A stretch of DNA of 29,546 nt from Aureococcus anophagefferens (Eukaryota > Sar > Pelagophyceae > Pelagomonadales > Pelagomonadaceae): contig NW_008705595.1 in the NCBI RefSeq assembly GCF_000186865.1, forward strand, positions 15,648 through 45,193. Direction: 5' to 3'. A program made the position numbers and the translations under genes. Position 1 is the first letter of the stretch. Every line of letters begins with the position of its first letter. Shown here piece after piece: positions 1 to 8,792 of the stretch. The notes beneath the pieces were generated by a model. It ran no database searches. It was not told where the DNA came from and was given only the letters and a program-made list of their open reading frames with translations.

Positions 1-593
1 TGCAGGTCATTCACCACAGGGCCACGCGTCGGATCTTCTGTAATTTGGTGTTTCGTTCCTTCCCTTGGGCGCAAGAGGTCACGAATCTCTTCATTGTAGA
101 GTTCAAGGTATGATACTCGCACAAGGCTCTCGTTCGATGCAATCTTGGATTCAAGGTTGCCTAAAGTAGTGTGAGTTGCGAGAAGTCAATATTTACGTAT
201 CTTACCAAATATTTCTTTCATAGAAAGTTTCAGTACACCTGGGTCGGCATCGCTACCAACCATTGTGTGCGTTTTCCCCGAAGAAGTTTGACCATATGCA
301 AATATCGTAGAGTTGTAGCCGTCGAGAGTGTTTTGTACAAGCGGTGAAGCAATCGATTGGTAGACACGTGCTGTACTCACCGCCGGTCCAAACACGGCAT
401 CGTAGCTGTGCTCAGACATTCGATCTTTCCCCACATCATTAAGCTGCACAACCTTCAAACCAGCTTCCTCGACCATGACAGCCACTGATTTTGATTCCAG
501 TTCTATCGAATTCAGCGGTCGGATGCGCAGCCCTACGCTCACGCGATCACAGGCCGACTCCAGCACTGGCGCCTCGTTAGAAGAAGACGTCAT
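1..593 (-). CDS. Kinesin motor protein, N-terminal part (runs off the left edge)
   Basis: This is the start of a kinesin heavy chain, an ATP-driven microtubule motor. Exon 1 (593-206) carries the N-terminal motif RIRPLNS, the P-loop region FAYGQTSSGKTHTM and the sequence leading to switch I. The open frame then hits a stop, but a 45-nt GT-AG intron (205-161, donor GTAAGA, acceptor TTTAG, phase 1) restores the frame. Exon 2 (160-1) reads VSYLELYNEEIRDLL, a hallmark kinesin motif, and continues past the window edge. The ATG at 593 is the first in frame and lies about 25 residues before the motor core, a usual distance. The region between P-loop and intron resembles the kinesin-7 (CENP-E-like) class, but only part of the motor is visible, so the subfamily is tentative. 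The upstream flank carries a transposon insertion about 110 bp away. Confidence 0.95.
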
Positions 594-680
594 AGCGTAA
601 TCTCCCAGTGATCACATACAACAGTACTCTTTCTGTCGCTCCGGACAAATGATAATTGAGAAATGAATGAACGATGGTCG

Positions 681-1664
681 AACGATATTTGACGCTGCGT
701 TTGGGCCCTAGGGGCGGACAGTGAAAGTCGACCGGCGGTGGACCGTCGAGTTCGACCTTGCGGTCACTTGCGATGGATAGCCGACTTCTAACTGATACTT
801 AGAGAGTCTGGGTTCGCGTAAATCGACCTCAATCTCGCGGAGCTACGACCTCGCAAAGTCTCGATTTTCCTCCCGCGCGGGCAAAACGGGGTCGCGTGTA
901 CGAGGCGCTCCGGCAACTTTGGGCTGGCGTGGGCGCACTCGAGTCGATATACATGTCGTCGGAACCCATCGCGCAGCCGTCCGACGCCTGTAGCCCGCGA
1001 GGACGCGTTGTGGCCCATCGCCTCGTTTCCAGGCGAGAAACGCCAATCCCGTCTCGCGCCTGTGCCAGCGCAGACGCCACGAGTGGTAGGCGCAGCGCGT
1101 GTTCCCGCGCCTCGTAGGTCGACCTGGGAGTGCACTGAACACTCGACACGTCGGCGCGACGCCCAGCAGCGCCCAGCGAAGCGATCTAGTTCCAGTGCCT
1201 CACCGAAGCCTCACCAGAGCGGGCGCTCCAGGCGCGCACGAGCAGCGCCGAAGGCTCAGCGGCTCAGAGTAGCGGCGCAGGGTACGCAGGAACGGTTCCG
1301 AACGCGCGGCGACGTGATTCCGCGCCGACGGGAGGCGCCTGGCGTCGACCCGCGACGTCCCGAAGCGCTTTGTCGAGGGCCGCCACCACTGCTGTCGGCA
1401 CCATGCATTCGCGGTGCCCGGGGTTCCTGATTTAGTACAGCCACGAAACTCGGCGGAGATGCGTGAGGCCGGGCCTCACGCAACATACCCAAATTAGGTC
1501 CTTGTACTAAACCAGCATCTCGGCGCACTGCTCCCGACCCATCCAGGGAACCGGACCCAGCCGAAGCGGCCCCGAAGCGCCCGGGCTTCACTGTCCGCCC
1601 CTAGAACTTTGGCATGTTCTGGGCCACAGAATGAGAAAGTGAGAGCACTTCGCCGTAGGAAGTC
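681..1664. repeat. Short dispersed repeat interrupted by the 903-bp transposon
   Basis: Bases 683-704 plus 1608-1663 together form a copy of an approximately 75-bp repeat that is uninterrupted at 12151-12223. The right half (TTTGGCATGTTC... to ...CGTAGGAAGT) matches with only a few substitutions and a 2-bp indel, and similarity stops sharply after GGAAGT in both places. The repeat itself is not identified and could be the end of an older element. From 1665 to 2047 I see no gene, only mixed intergenic sequence downstream of eEF1B-gamma. Confidence 0.85.
705..1607. mobile_element. Non-autonomous DNA transposon, 903 bp, with TIRs and 5-bp TSD
   Basis: The segment is bounded by inverted repeats. 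CTAGGGGCGGACAGTGAA at 708-725 is perfectly repeated in inverse orientation at 1587-1604, and the outermost base also matches. TTTGG occurs directly outside both ends (700-704 and 1608-1612). The flanks joined without the insert match one continuous sequence at 12151-12223, where TTTGG occurs once (12169-12173). This is a filled site compared with an empty one. The interior is GC-rich, with several overlapping ORFs on both strands that show no recognisable domain, so I see no transposase. A perfect palindrome with 10-bp arms lies at 1461-1481, and complementary arms TTTAGTACA / TGTACTAAA flank it near 1431 and 1503. Superfamily is not assigned. Confidence 0.88.
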
Positions 1665-2047
1665 GGGGTCGGCGGCCCCAAAAAATCACTGAAACTTGGC
1701 AGTCTTAATCTCACCCCCTTCTCCCAAATCGTGCCAACGCACAGCCTCCCTCGGGCCACAATGCAGTCGCGGGGATCGTCCGTGGCTCGATTAATCGAGA
1801 TTGCTGGGTTTTTCGTAGTGGCTGTTAGGGGTGTGGGCGCAGGGTGTGGGCACCTTAGGCACCTGGGAACTTGCTTGCTACCTGGGCCACAGGCAGGCCA
1901 CCGCAAGCTACCACCTCCAAGTGCGCGCTGATACAAGGGAGGACGTTACCAAGTCCAGAGTCCATTCTTTTGGGAGCTTCATCACAATTGTGATTACTTC
2001 ACGATGGTGTATGATGGTGTCCAAACTGCAATGGTGCGTAACCGCTC

Positions 2048-3367
2048 TCACTTGAAAACTTTACCATCCGTGACAAGTTTGCCCTCAAGGTACCCATCGA
2101 CATCTGCAGCCCAGTATTCGGCAACAAAGTCCATCATCTCCTGACTAGTGTGATCAATTTTAGTCCATGTGTAGCAAAGAGCGTCATCATTAGCATCCTT
2201 GAGATGCTCGACTGACTGTCCACGCATCAGCCAGACTCCAGAGATCTCAATCGGGAGGTCCTGTTCAGACCCAGTGACAAACATGGCGCCGAATGCCCAC
2301 TTCCGAACAGCATCAGAGCGCTGGACGAAACCGCCGATCGCATTGGCGCACATGAACTGCTTTTCATTCTCGTGGTTATACTTAAATCTGCACGCCCAAA
2401 GGGACCAGCCTTTGGGGTCATACATCTCCCAGAACTGCTTCTTCCAGACATCAGGCGGATTATTGGAATAAACTTTCTTCCAAACATCGCCCACAAACTC
2501 GGACGGCTCTTCTTTGTCTAGAATTTTCAGGGGGTGGTCTTTTTTCTTTTCAGGCTTAGGTTCTGTCGGCTGTTCAACTTTCGCCTTTTCTTTTTTGGGG
2601 AGCTTCTCCTTTTTGTCCCTCGATGCATTCTCCACGGATATGTTTGCATCGCTTCCCTTATTCGACTTATCCTTCTTGCCTTTCTTACTACCTTGGTCTA
2701 TAGATGATCCAACGCTAGCAGATGCTGGCAACATCTCAGACTCCGCAAGTGCGACGTCACCAATGACCGCAACAAATTGAGGTTGATGCACACAAAGATC
2801 AAACCAACGGAACACGTTGGGGAATCTCGCGCGGAAAAGCTTATCCATGGCGAGCTTCGCAGGATAGACGAGCGCCGAAACCAACGTAATGTCTGCCAAC
2901 GTAATTGCGTCGCCGACTATGTATGTTTTATCGACGAGGTGCCTTTCCAGAGAATCCAACGCGTCACTGACATGCTCCTTAGCCTTGGCGAAAGCTGCCG
3001 CATTGAATGGCATGTAGCCGATGATCGGGTATACCCACATCGTACAGGGGAGTTCGAGCTCGTGCGCACAGAAATCTACCCATGAATCGATGAGCGCCGA
3101 TTCGTAGAACGTCCGTCCGTAGATCTCAGAGTCCTTGCGTAGTCGCGCTACATACCGAGCGATCGCGTTAGACTCGAATATGGCACCCTGAGGTGTCTTG
3201 AGTACTGGCACCTTACCCATAGGCGACATCGCGAGGAAAGATGGCGTCTTCGCTGTCTTTTCCATGTCAAAATCTGGCACATCGATGTCGACGCCCACGT
3301 ACTCCGCCGCGACAAGCGCCTTGAAGGCACGGAAATTCCCTGGGTAAGTGTAAAGTTGTAGAGTCAT
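2048..3367 (-). CDS. EEF1G: Elongation factor 1B subunit gamma (eEF1B-gamma), 439 aa, complete
   Basis: This is the structural subunit of the eEF1B guanine nucleotide exchange complex, which recharges eEF1A with GTP during translation. Residues 1-80 form a thioredoxin-like GST N-domain (MTLQLYTYPGNFRAFKAL, MGKVPVLKT, IFESNAIARYVAR). Residues 85-205 form the helical GST C-domain (VGDAITLADI). Residues 212-285 are a Lys/Glu-rich charged linker. Residues 290-439 form the conserved EF1G C-terminal domain (FWEMYDPKGWSLWACRFKY, ISGVWLMRGQ, and the terminal GKVFK). The frame is unbroken and full length for the family (about 400-440 aa), and no intron is needed, unlike most neighbours. The start is the first ATG (3367). 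The sequence just before the C-terminal domain is divergent from the animal and plant pattern. The gene is convergent with nothing close; its 3' side faces the kinesin upstream region. Confidence 0.97.
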   Translation of the reverse strand: MTLQLYTYPGNFRAFKALVAAEYVGVDIDVPDFDMEKTAKTPSFLAMSPMGKVPVLKTPQGAIFESNAIARYVARLRKDSEIYGRTFYESALIDSWVDFCAHELELPCTMWVYPIIGYMPFNAAAFAKAKEHVSDALDSLERHLVDKTYIVGDAITLADITLVSALVYPAKLAMDKLFRARFPNVFRWFDLCVHQPQFVAVIGDVALAESEMLPASASVGSSIDQGSKKGKKDKSNKGSDANISVENASRDKKEKLPKKEKAKVEQPTEPKPEKKKDHPLKILDKEEPSEFVGDVWKKVYSNNPPDVWKKQFWEMYDPKGWSLWACRFKYNHENEKQFMCANAIGGFVQRSDAVRKWAFGAMFVTGSEQDLPIEISGVWLMRGQSVEHLKDANDDALCYTWTKIDHTSQEMMDFVAEYWAADVDGYLEGKLVTDGKVFK

Positions 3368-3923
3368 CGCTCCTGGCGATAATCACCCGCCTGCGGACCC
3401 CCGGCCAAGCGCTGCGCGCTCGGTCCAAGTATTAACCCCTCTCCGAGGGGGGCAAGATCGGCCCGCGGGCGAGTGCAATTAAAACAACCAGAGTGCGCTT
3501 GGCGATGGGCCAGAGCTCTACCTAGGGAGCCCGGCTACATTCCGCTCCTTGGGCTATAGGCTCCCCCGGCCCCTACGGCCCTAATGGGGCGGCCTAAGCG
3601 GCCTCAGGGCCGCTCTGGTGCCGTTTGGAGTCTAGCCTGGCGTACTTGTCGTGCTTCGCCACATTACTACCCTACTACTATCATGCTAGTACTGTACTAG
3701 TACCTACCCTAGTTCGGCTCTCCTCCCCGTTCCCCTCCTTTATAATCAGTTACACATATGATGACTACGCTACCGTGAGGTAGCACACTGAGCTTCCCCT
3801 CTCACCCGCTGTGCTTATCCTGCTTCTACGGACTGTACCTTAACTTCATGTTTACTTCATGTTGATGTACGGAACTTAGATTCTTTACATAGTGGGAGAT
3901 ACGAAACGCCAAGTGGTACGGAA
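3368..3923. other. Intergenic region between divergent EEF1G and THOC1, no gene seen
   Basis: No ORF here shows protein-like sequence. It holds short GC-rich inverted sequences (for example CCCCTC/GAGGGG near 3436-3450), the dispersed repeat at 3469-3556 described separately, and a low-complexity run of CTA/GTAC-type strings at about 3664-3712. It presumably contains the promoters of both flanking genes, but I could not identify core promoter motifs with confidence. Confidence 0.6.
3469..3556 (+). repeat. Dispersed repeat, inverted partner at 16016-16096
   Basis: Strings shared with the reverse complement of 16016-16096 include GCGAGTG, AGTGCGCTTGGCGAT, CTACCTAGGGAGCC and TACATTCCGCTCCTTGGGC, in the same order and spacing with a few small indels. 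The two copies lie in opposite orientation about 12.5 kb apart. No coding sequence is apparent in either copy, so this is probably part of an old mobile element. Confidence 0.8.
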
Positions 3924-4092
3924 ATGTGGCTGAGGAACGTTGAAATGCAAATTTTCGAGGCGGTTGAAGATTCGGAGTTAATGGCCCACGCGCAAGACGA
4001 CACTGAGCTCTTTCAGATGCAACAAGAACCAAAGGAATCGGTGGCCATGGGGCCGAGAACGAGACCTCCAAAGTTGTGGTTTGTATGGCCAT
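3924..4092 (+). repeat. Segment with a degenerate second copy near 15258-15403
   Basis: An open stretch encodes FQMQQEPKESVAMGPRTRPP (about 4011-4070). A similar peptide, FQMQQEFSKSVVMAPR followed by a stop, is read at 15338-15389, with clear nucleotide identity in TTTCAGATGCAACAAGAA and AATCGGTGG. The open frame at 3924-4205 has no recognisable domain and ends before the THOC1 start, so I treat it as an element remnant in the THOC1 upstream region rather than a gene. It could alternatively be a 5' non-coding exon. The second copy sits beside a copia RNase H remnant, hinting that both come from a retroelement family. Confidence 0.55.
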
Positions 4093-4222
4093 TTTATCGA
4101 TTTTTAACATTCCTCAGGTTATATCTCGCTTCGGACTTGCATCAAGATTGTTGCACAAATATGATTTTCTTATTCACAGACTCTGGGTGTACTGAACCTC
4201 TCTAATAGGTCAAGAATTTTCC

Positions 4223-6753
4223 ATGGCGATTTGGGCGGCCTTGGATGATTGTGTGCGACGAGCAGCGGGCGAAGCGTCGAACGGTCCTCGAATTCGCACG
4301 GCCGTGGTGGAACAGTGCGGTCTGCTGGACCCAAGCGACGCAGTTGAAGTGGCAGCGCGTGGGTTGCTCTCGCGGGCCTTAGAAGGGCACGATGAGGCTT
4401 ACGCGGCGGAATTGGTGGGAGTCTGTGTTGCATATGCCCGATACGAGGCAAGCCATAATATTCGTGATGGAACAGCGCCGCGGGTGGTTCTGTGCGTGCC
4501 CTTCAAGCTACTAGAAGACGCGTTGGATGCCTCGAGTGTGTCGGGCTGTGGGTTCTGGTGGGCCCAAGTAGAGCATTACTACGAAGCTCTAACGCACACG
4601 ACTCTGTTTCAGCGGGGTAAGTTTGTGTTGCTGCGGCTTTGCAACTCACTACTTCGTCGCTTGTCTCGGACACGCCACGCAGAGCTTTGCGGAAGAGTAC
4701 ATGCCCGCGTATATCTTGCTCTTTATTTGAGTACATTGGCATATAGGTTCTCCTATTCCTTGCAGCAGCTTGGCCTATCTCTGAGAAATCGGCCGTGAAC
4801 CTCAAAGGCACGTCACATTTTGCACGATGCAATTCTCAAATCACTTTGTGAAGGCGAAGTTCACCTCGAGAACATAACAACTTTTGAGGACAACGCCGCC
4901 TTCAACGCTGCAGAGGCTGAGGAGACACTGTCCATGAAATCTGAAGGAGCATATTTGCGGAGCCGCACCATCAACAATTATTGGCCCAGGTCGTTTCCGA
5001 CTCAAATCGACAATTACATCCTCATAGGCGGAGAGCGAAGGCATGTTGGCAGACGACTACGCAACGCTTATTGCAGCGCGGTTGTCTCGCAGTCTCGCAC
5101 GCTCATCAACCAATAGCTCAGGACTAGGTACTCTACATTCTGGGCTGTCCAAAGGTGGCTGAGTGATCCAAACCTTGCGCTCCAAGGTATGGAGGAGCGT
5201 AGAGCCTTATTAGCAAGCGTGGATGCGTGTTGCGCCGCACTCGAGAACACAGCACCATCTGAAGACAGTGTCACTCGAGCACGCGACTCTTGGCTCGCTG
5301 AGCGACTTGGGCGCGTGAATGAAGATGTCTATGGAACGTTTACGGGGCGCCTGCATGGTATTATGACCATGGGCGCAAAATACCTCACAAATTCACGGCT
5401 ACTCCGGATCCAGCTTCGAGATCCCGTAAACCTCCCCACACAACCCCACACGCGCCACACCCACCCATGATAACGACCACGCGCTCTCTCCCATGTCTTT
5501 TTGTGCTTAGGTCCTGCGGATGCAGCTTGTTACGCAGCTATACTTGGTTTTTTACTATCTCCTACGTGAAAGTATTATTGGCGATCAGCCTTCATTAGGG
5601 ACCAAAAGTACAAGCAAGCCAGACTGGGCATCCTCCGCCATGTCCCGTGTCAACCATGTCCCCGAATACTGTTGGATAAGGCAAAAAACTTTCTGAGTAC
5701 ATTTGATAATTAGGTCCTTGCGCGTGTCCGCAAGCTCGTAGTTTCCACCCCACCAAATGGCCCAGAGCGCCTCGAGTCATTGGACGAACTAATCAAGCGG
5801 GAGGCGAATTGGTCGACTTGGAAGAAGAACGGATGCGCTCTCCAAAGTCCAATCTCTCGTTTGCAAAATTTCGTATTTATATATCTATATCTATGTCTAT
5901 GTCTATGTCTATATCTATATCTATATCTATATCGCGCAGCTTCGCCTGGAGCCGCTAATTTTATTTTTCATTCTCGACAGGTGCACCCTATGAGAGGTTA
6001 CCCCAGTCTCAGGAACATCGAGACGCTGAGAAGCGAAAGCGTAACGCACCGAGTCTTGACTGAATTCTACAAACGTTTGTCCAAAGGAAGACTATCGCAC
6101 CGATACTCCAAAGATGACAAAACGATCAGGCGAGCGATATACTCCACCAACATATGCAGTACTTGTTAAACGCGCAAAGCTCAAGGCCGATGCAGATAGC
6201 ATCAAAAATGAAGGCACAATCGAGAATTGTTGCGTGAAACTGGCAGATGCTGTGCCATCTATCGAGGAATTTCTTAGAGCGTATCGATCAGAGCATGATT
6301 TTCACTCGTTAATATATTCGCAATCTTGCACATCTTTGAGTCAAACACGGCACCCTGCGGATGAACAGGTACGAAGTCGCCCAAGACCCAGAGAACAGCA
6401 TTGAAGATGAGTACCACCCCAAAAATGACAAGGTCTACTGCTGGAGAGCACTAAGGCTTGTTGTCACACATCATCTCGCCTGGTTTGCAGAGATGCAGAA
6501 AGCCGATCTTGACGCATCTAGCTATGCGTTTCACATGAGTGTTGTACTACACTCATGCAGAACGAGAGATTTTAGTATTCGGGCGCACAAACCAATTAAC
6601 ATAGGTGGCTGTGAAGAAGCTACAGGCAAAGCGCGTCAAGACCATTACACCAAAAATGCAAACGGACCTGAGTCCATCAGAGAGTCGATGACTTGGCACA
6701 CAGATCTAGCGGCAGATAATCTTCGCGCAAGTGATACACCAGCGTTAGTGTGA
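4223..6753 (+). CDS. THOC1: THO complex subunit 1 (THOC1/HPR1), about 658 aa in nine exons
   Basis: THOC1 is a core subunit of the nuclear THO complex, which couples transcription to mRNP packaging and export. Colinear blocks typical of the family appear in successive frames: GKFVLLRLCNSLLRRLSRTR and CGRVHA (exon 1), ISEKSAVNLK (exon 2), HLENITTF (exon 3), FWAVQRWLSDP and AKYLTNSRLLRIQLRDP (exon 4), VLRMQLVTQLYLVFYYLL (exon 5), REANWSTWKKNGC (exon 6), PSIEEFLRAY (exon 8), QDPENSIEDEY and WRALRL (exon 9). Proposed exons are 4223-4730, 4766-4807, 4860-5044, 5117-5425, 5511-5648, 5714-5846, 5981-6040, 6091-6307 and 6369-6753, totalling 1977 nt. This length is close to the animal protein. The intron at 4808-4859 needs a GC donor. 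The junction 5044/5117 and the donor near 5649 or 5658 are tentative. No C-terminal death domain, present in animals, is seen. Confidence 0.85.
5877..5934 (+). repeat. TATCTA / TATGTC hexamer microsatellite in a THOC1 intron
   Basis: A run of ATATCT and ATGTCT hexamers fills the middle of the proposed 134-nt THOC1 intron (5847-5980), which ends in a pyrimidine tract and GACAG. It explains why this intron is the longest in the gene and why a spurious Tyr/Leu repeat ORF appears here. Confidence 0.85.
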
Positions 6754-7277
6754 GCCACCAAACATGCGGCTTGGACTCGCCGTTCTGGCTTGTGTAGGCC
6801 TAGTCTCACCTCAAAATTTCAATCACAACTCGGCCAACACCACCCTTGATTTAAACTCCCAAGTGGCGCTGTGAATGAGGCGGGCAGCATTCAAGATCGA
6901 CATGAGGCCATTTTAAAAAAAATACAAATCGCTGGCCTGCTTGAATTCCACCCTCGTAAAATCCAGCCATTACACAGGAAAGCCCTATGATGGTTACGCC
7001 TACTCCCCGAGGCCCAAGCTACTCCCCGAGGCCCAAGTTGAAGCGGCGTTTAACATATCCCGCCGGCGGGCTGTGTTAACGGCGCTTAAGTGGGACATCC
7101 CCCCCCCCCCCCCGGAAGCCAAGCCGCACGTTATTTATTAAGCCCCGTAGAAACAGCGCACATTGCGCGCACTTCGCACTCCGGGTTCATGCCGCCGCTT
7201 TGGGTTTGTGCTGAGGCTCACATGGAGTTTTGAGGGAGAAGCGGTTTTGAATGACACCCGTAATGATCTGCTCCAGA
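6754..7277. other. Intergenic region between convergent THOC1 and RPL11
   Basis: No gene is supported. It contains a perfect 19-bp tandem duplication (7000-7018 and 7019-7037, unit beginning CTACTCCCCGAGG), a C homopolymer at about 7101-7115, an A-rich stretch at 6914-6922, and short inverted sequences such as CCCGCCGGCGGG near 7061. The two genes point toward each other, so it should hold both 3' UTRs. Confidence 0.6.
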
Positions 7278-7978
7278 TCAACCAAGCACAATGCCTTCGT
7301 ACTTTTGCTGGAACCATTTGATGGCATCCTCTTTTTGAATCTTGTGCTTGATACCAACCTTGCCCTGACGCGCTTTCCGGCGTGCGACTCTAAAGCCAGG
7401 CCTCTCGAGGCAGACATAGAAATCCATTCCGTAGATTCCTGTCGTCGGATCGTACTTGATGCCGAGATCGATGTGCTCGGTGATGCCAAAGCCAAAGTTA
7501 CCAGTGATCGAAAAGTTCTTGCGATTTAGCTCGTATTCCTTGACCTTGAGGCCACGCTCAAGGATCTCCATCGCCTTTTCACCGCGTACCTGAGCATAGT
7601 TCCGCTGAGACTTACTTCAGCGGGCGGTTTTGGGGTTCAGTGGAAGACGCGTTCTTGAGATAGGGTGTTTTTCGATACACCGGTGCATGCAGTGACGTGC
7701 ACGGCAATTTTCTCATTGCGCCGAATGGAGAATCCACGGCAGGTGTAGCGAGCTAGGTAGCAAATTAGAAATGTTTGTTGTGACCACAACGCGCCTTTAG
7801 AGTATACAGGTTCCTGTCCCGTGAGTTGTTCGAGAACGCGTGCAGCTCGCGTCAAACGGTCACCAGATTCACCGACGCAGCAATTCAGAATGAGCTTGCT
7901 TACCTGATGGCAAGGGTGCGACGCTTAACCTTAATTGCGGCGCTTAACCTTAATTTCGCGCATCTTATTTTCAGCCAT
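7278..7978 (-). CDS. RPL11: Ribosomal protein L11 (uL5), 170 aa in four exons
   Basis: This is the large-subunit protein of the central protuberance that binds 5S rRNA. Exons are 7978-7949, 7903-7795, 7752-7691 and 7589-7278, totalling 513 nt (171 codons with stop). The product reads MREIKV, then [21 protein letters not shown] and PVYSK, then [21 protein letters not shown], then [20 protein letters not shown] and [17 protein letters not shown]. Every junction falls exactly where the family sequence continues. Intron 1 (7948-7904) is GT-AG. Introns 2 (7794-7753, GCGCGT) and 3 (7690-7590, GCATGC) require GC donors; GT alternatives either break the frame or delete conserved residues. The C-terminus (GIVLG) is a few residues shorter than usual. 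The start ATG at 7978 gives a short acidic/polar leader before MREIKV, normal for the family. Confidence 0.93.
7918..7955 (-). repeat. 19-bp tandem duplication spanning the RPL11 exon 1 / intron 1 boundary
   Basis: Bases 7918-7936 and 7937-7955 are the same 19-bp unit with one mismatch. On the coding strand each unit contains AATTAAGGTTAAGCG, so the 5' splice site AAG/GTTAAG is present twice: once as the real exon 1 border and once inside the intron. The duplication accounts for most of the 45-nt intron. Confidence 0.9.
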
Positions 7979-8060
7979 GTTTCGTCGTGGAGCGATCGCT
8001 AGCGATAAAAATGGGCTCTGGAGTAGTGGCCCTAGTAAAGCACACTAGCTCGGAAAACAG

Positions 8061-8350
8061 TGAAGCGATCAACGTACATCTAGGCCGGCCCATAGGAAAT
8101 CAATTAATAAAGATCCATCATCGAATTCCGGCCGGCGGAGCCAGAGTCGTCAGTCCTCCTTAGAGGTTGTGCGTCGACCGCGCGCGCGGGCACGGTGTCG
8201 CGGACGGTGAAGTGACCAACGTACATCTAGGCCCGCCCGTAGGGATAATTAATAATTAATTAATAATACATTTCGGCCCGGCGCAGCGAGATTCATTAGT
8301 CGTCCATAGAGGCTGTGCATCGACCGCGCGCGCGTCGACCGTGCGCGCGT
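8061..8350 (+). repeat. Imperfect tandem duplication, period about 147 bp
   Basis: TGAAG(C/T)GA(T/C)CAACGTACATCTAGGCC begins at 8061 and again at 8208. Further matches at the same offset include the TTAATAA stretches, GTCGTC near 8147 and 8300, TAGAGG(T/C)TGTGC(G/A)TCGACC and the CG-alternating tracts. The copies have diverged by substitutions and small indels, so this is an older duplication than the 96-bp repeat downstream. Confidence 0.85.
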
Positions 8351-8577
8351 CGAGCGGCGCGCGGTGTTGCGAATCATCGAGAGGGCAAGTCGTCGGGCCC
8401 CGGGGTAAGCCGCTGGGCTCGCCAAAACGGACGGATGACTGGGCACTCGCCAAAACCCGCGGGCTGCTGATAGTTTTTATTACTGCTTGGCGAACGCGAC
8501 CAGTCGCGAGCCCCATCTCACTTTTCCATTTTCAGTCTAAGTCAGGAACACTGCCATTTCCCCTCAAGGCGGCCACA

Positions 8578-8755
8578 GAAAGTAACCCGTCAGGTAAGTC
8601 GTTTTGGCCGAATGTAAGTCGTAAGTAACGGGTTAGGTAAGCCGTTGCGTCCGACCCCGAAGTCGTCGAGTCCGAAAGTAACCCGTCAGGTAAGTCGTTT
8701 TGGCCGAATGTAAGTCGTAAGTAACGGGTTAGGTAAGCCGTTGCGTCCGACCCCG
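8578..8755 (+). repeat. Tandem duplication, 82 identical bp at 96-bp period
   Basis: Bases 8578-8659 and 8674-8755 look identical. Each copy contains imperfectly mirrored parts (GTAACCCGTCAGGTAAG and GTAACGGGTTAGGTAAG) and four GTAAG strings: three GTAAGT and one GTAAGC. The identity suggests a recent duplication. No coding function is evident. Confidence 0.93.
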
Positions 8756-8792
8756 GCGACTCGAATCCTGAGATTAAGTCGCTTGGACGAAG

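Larger units (their letters stand above)
7979..8792. other. Repeat-rich region upstream of RPL11, no gene seen
   Basis: The RPL11 promoter should lie in the first part. The rest is two tandem-repeat blocks (8061-8350 and 8578-8755, listed separately) with CG-alternating tracts (CGCGCGCG near 8180 and 8325) and an AATTAATAATTAATTAATAA stretch at 8245-8264. Long ORFs on both strands through 8250-8800 read the repeats themselves and have no domain. Confidence 0.6.

Noticed and set aside
788..1591. Several 100-140 codon ORFs inside the 903-bp transposon on both strands
   Set aside because: Arg/Pro/Ala-rich, overlapping in all frames, typical of GC-rich non-coding DNA; no transposase catalytic pattern.
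5780..6169. Tyr/Leu-repeat protein (129 codons) at 5780-6169
   Set aside because: Its start is THOC1 exon 6 and the repeat is a microsatellite within an intron; continuing coding sequence resumes in another frame at 5981.
4731..6368. THOC1 as a frameshifted pseudogene
   Set aside because: Each frame change coincides with plausible GT-AG (or one GC-AG) borders, conserved blocks stay colinear, and the total length is a codon multiple close to the family size.
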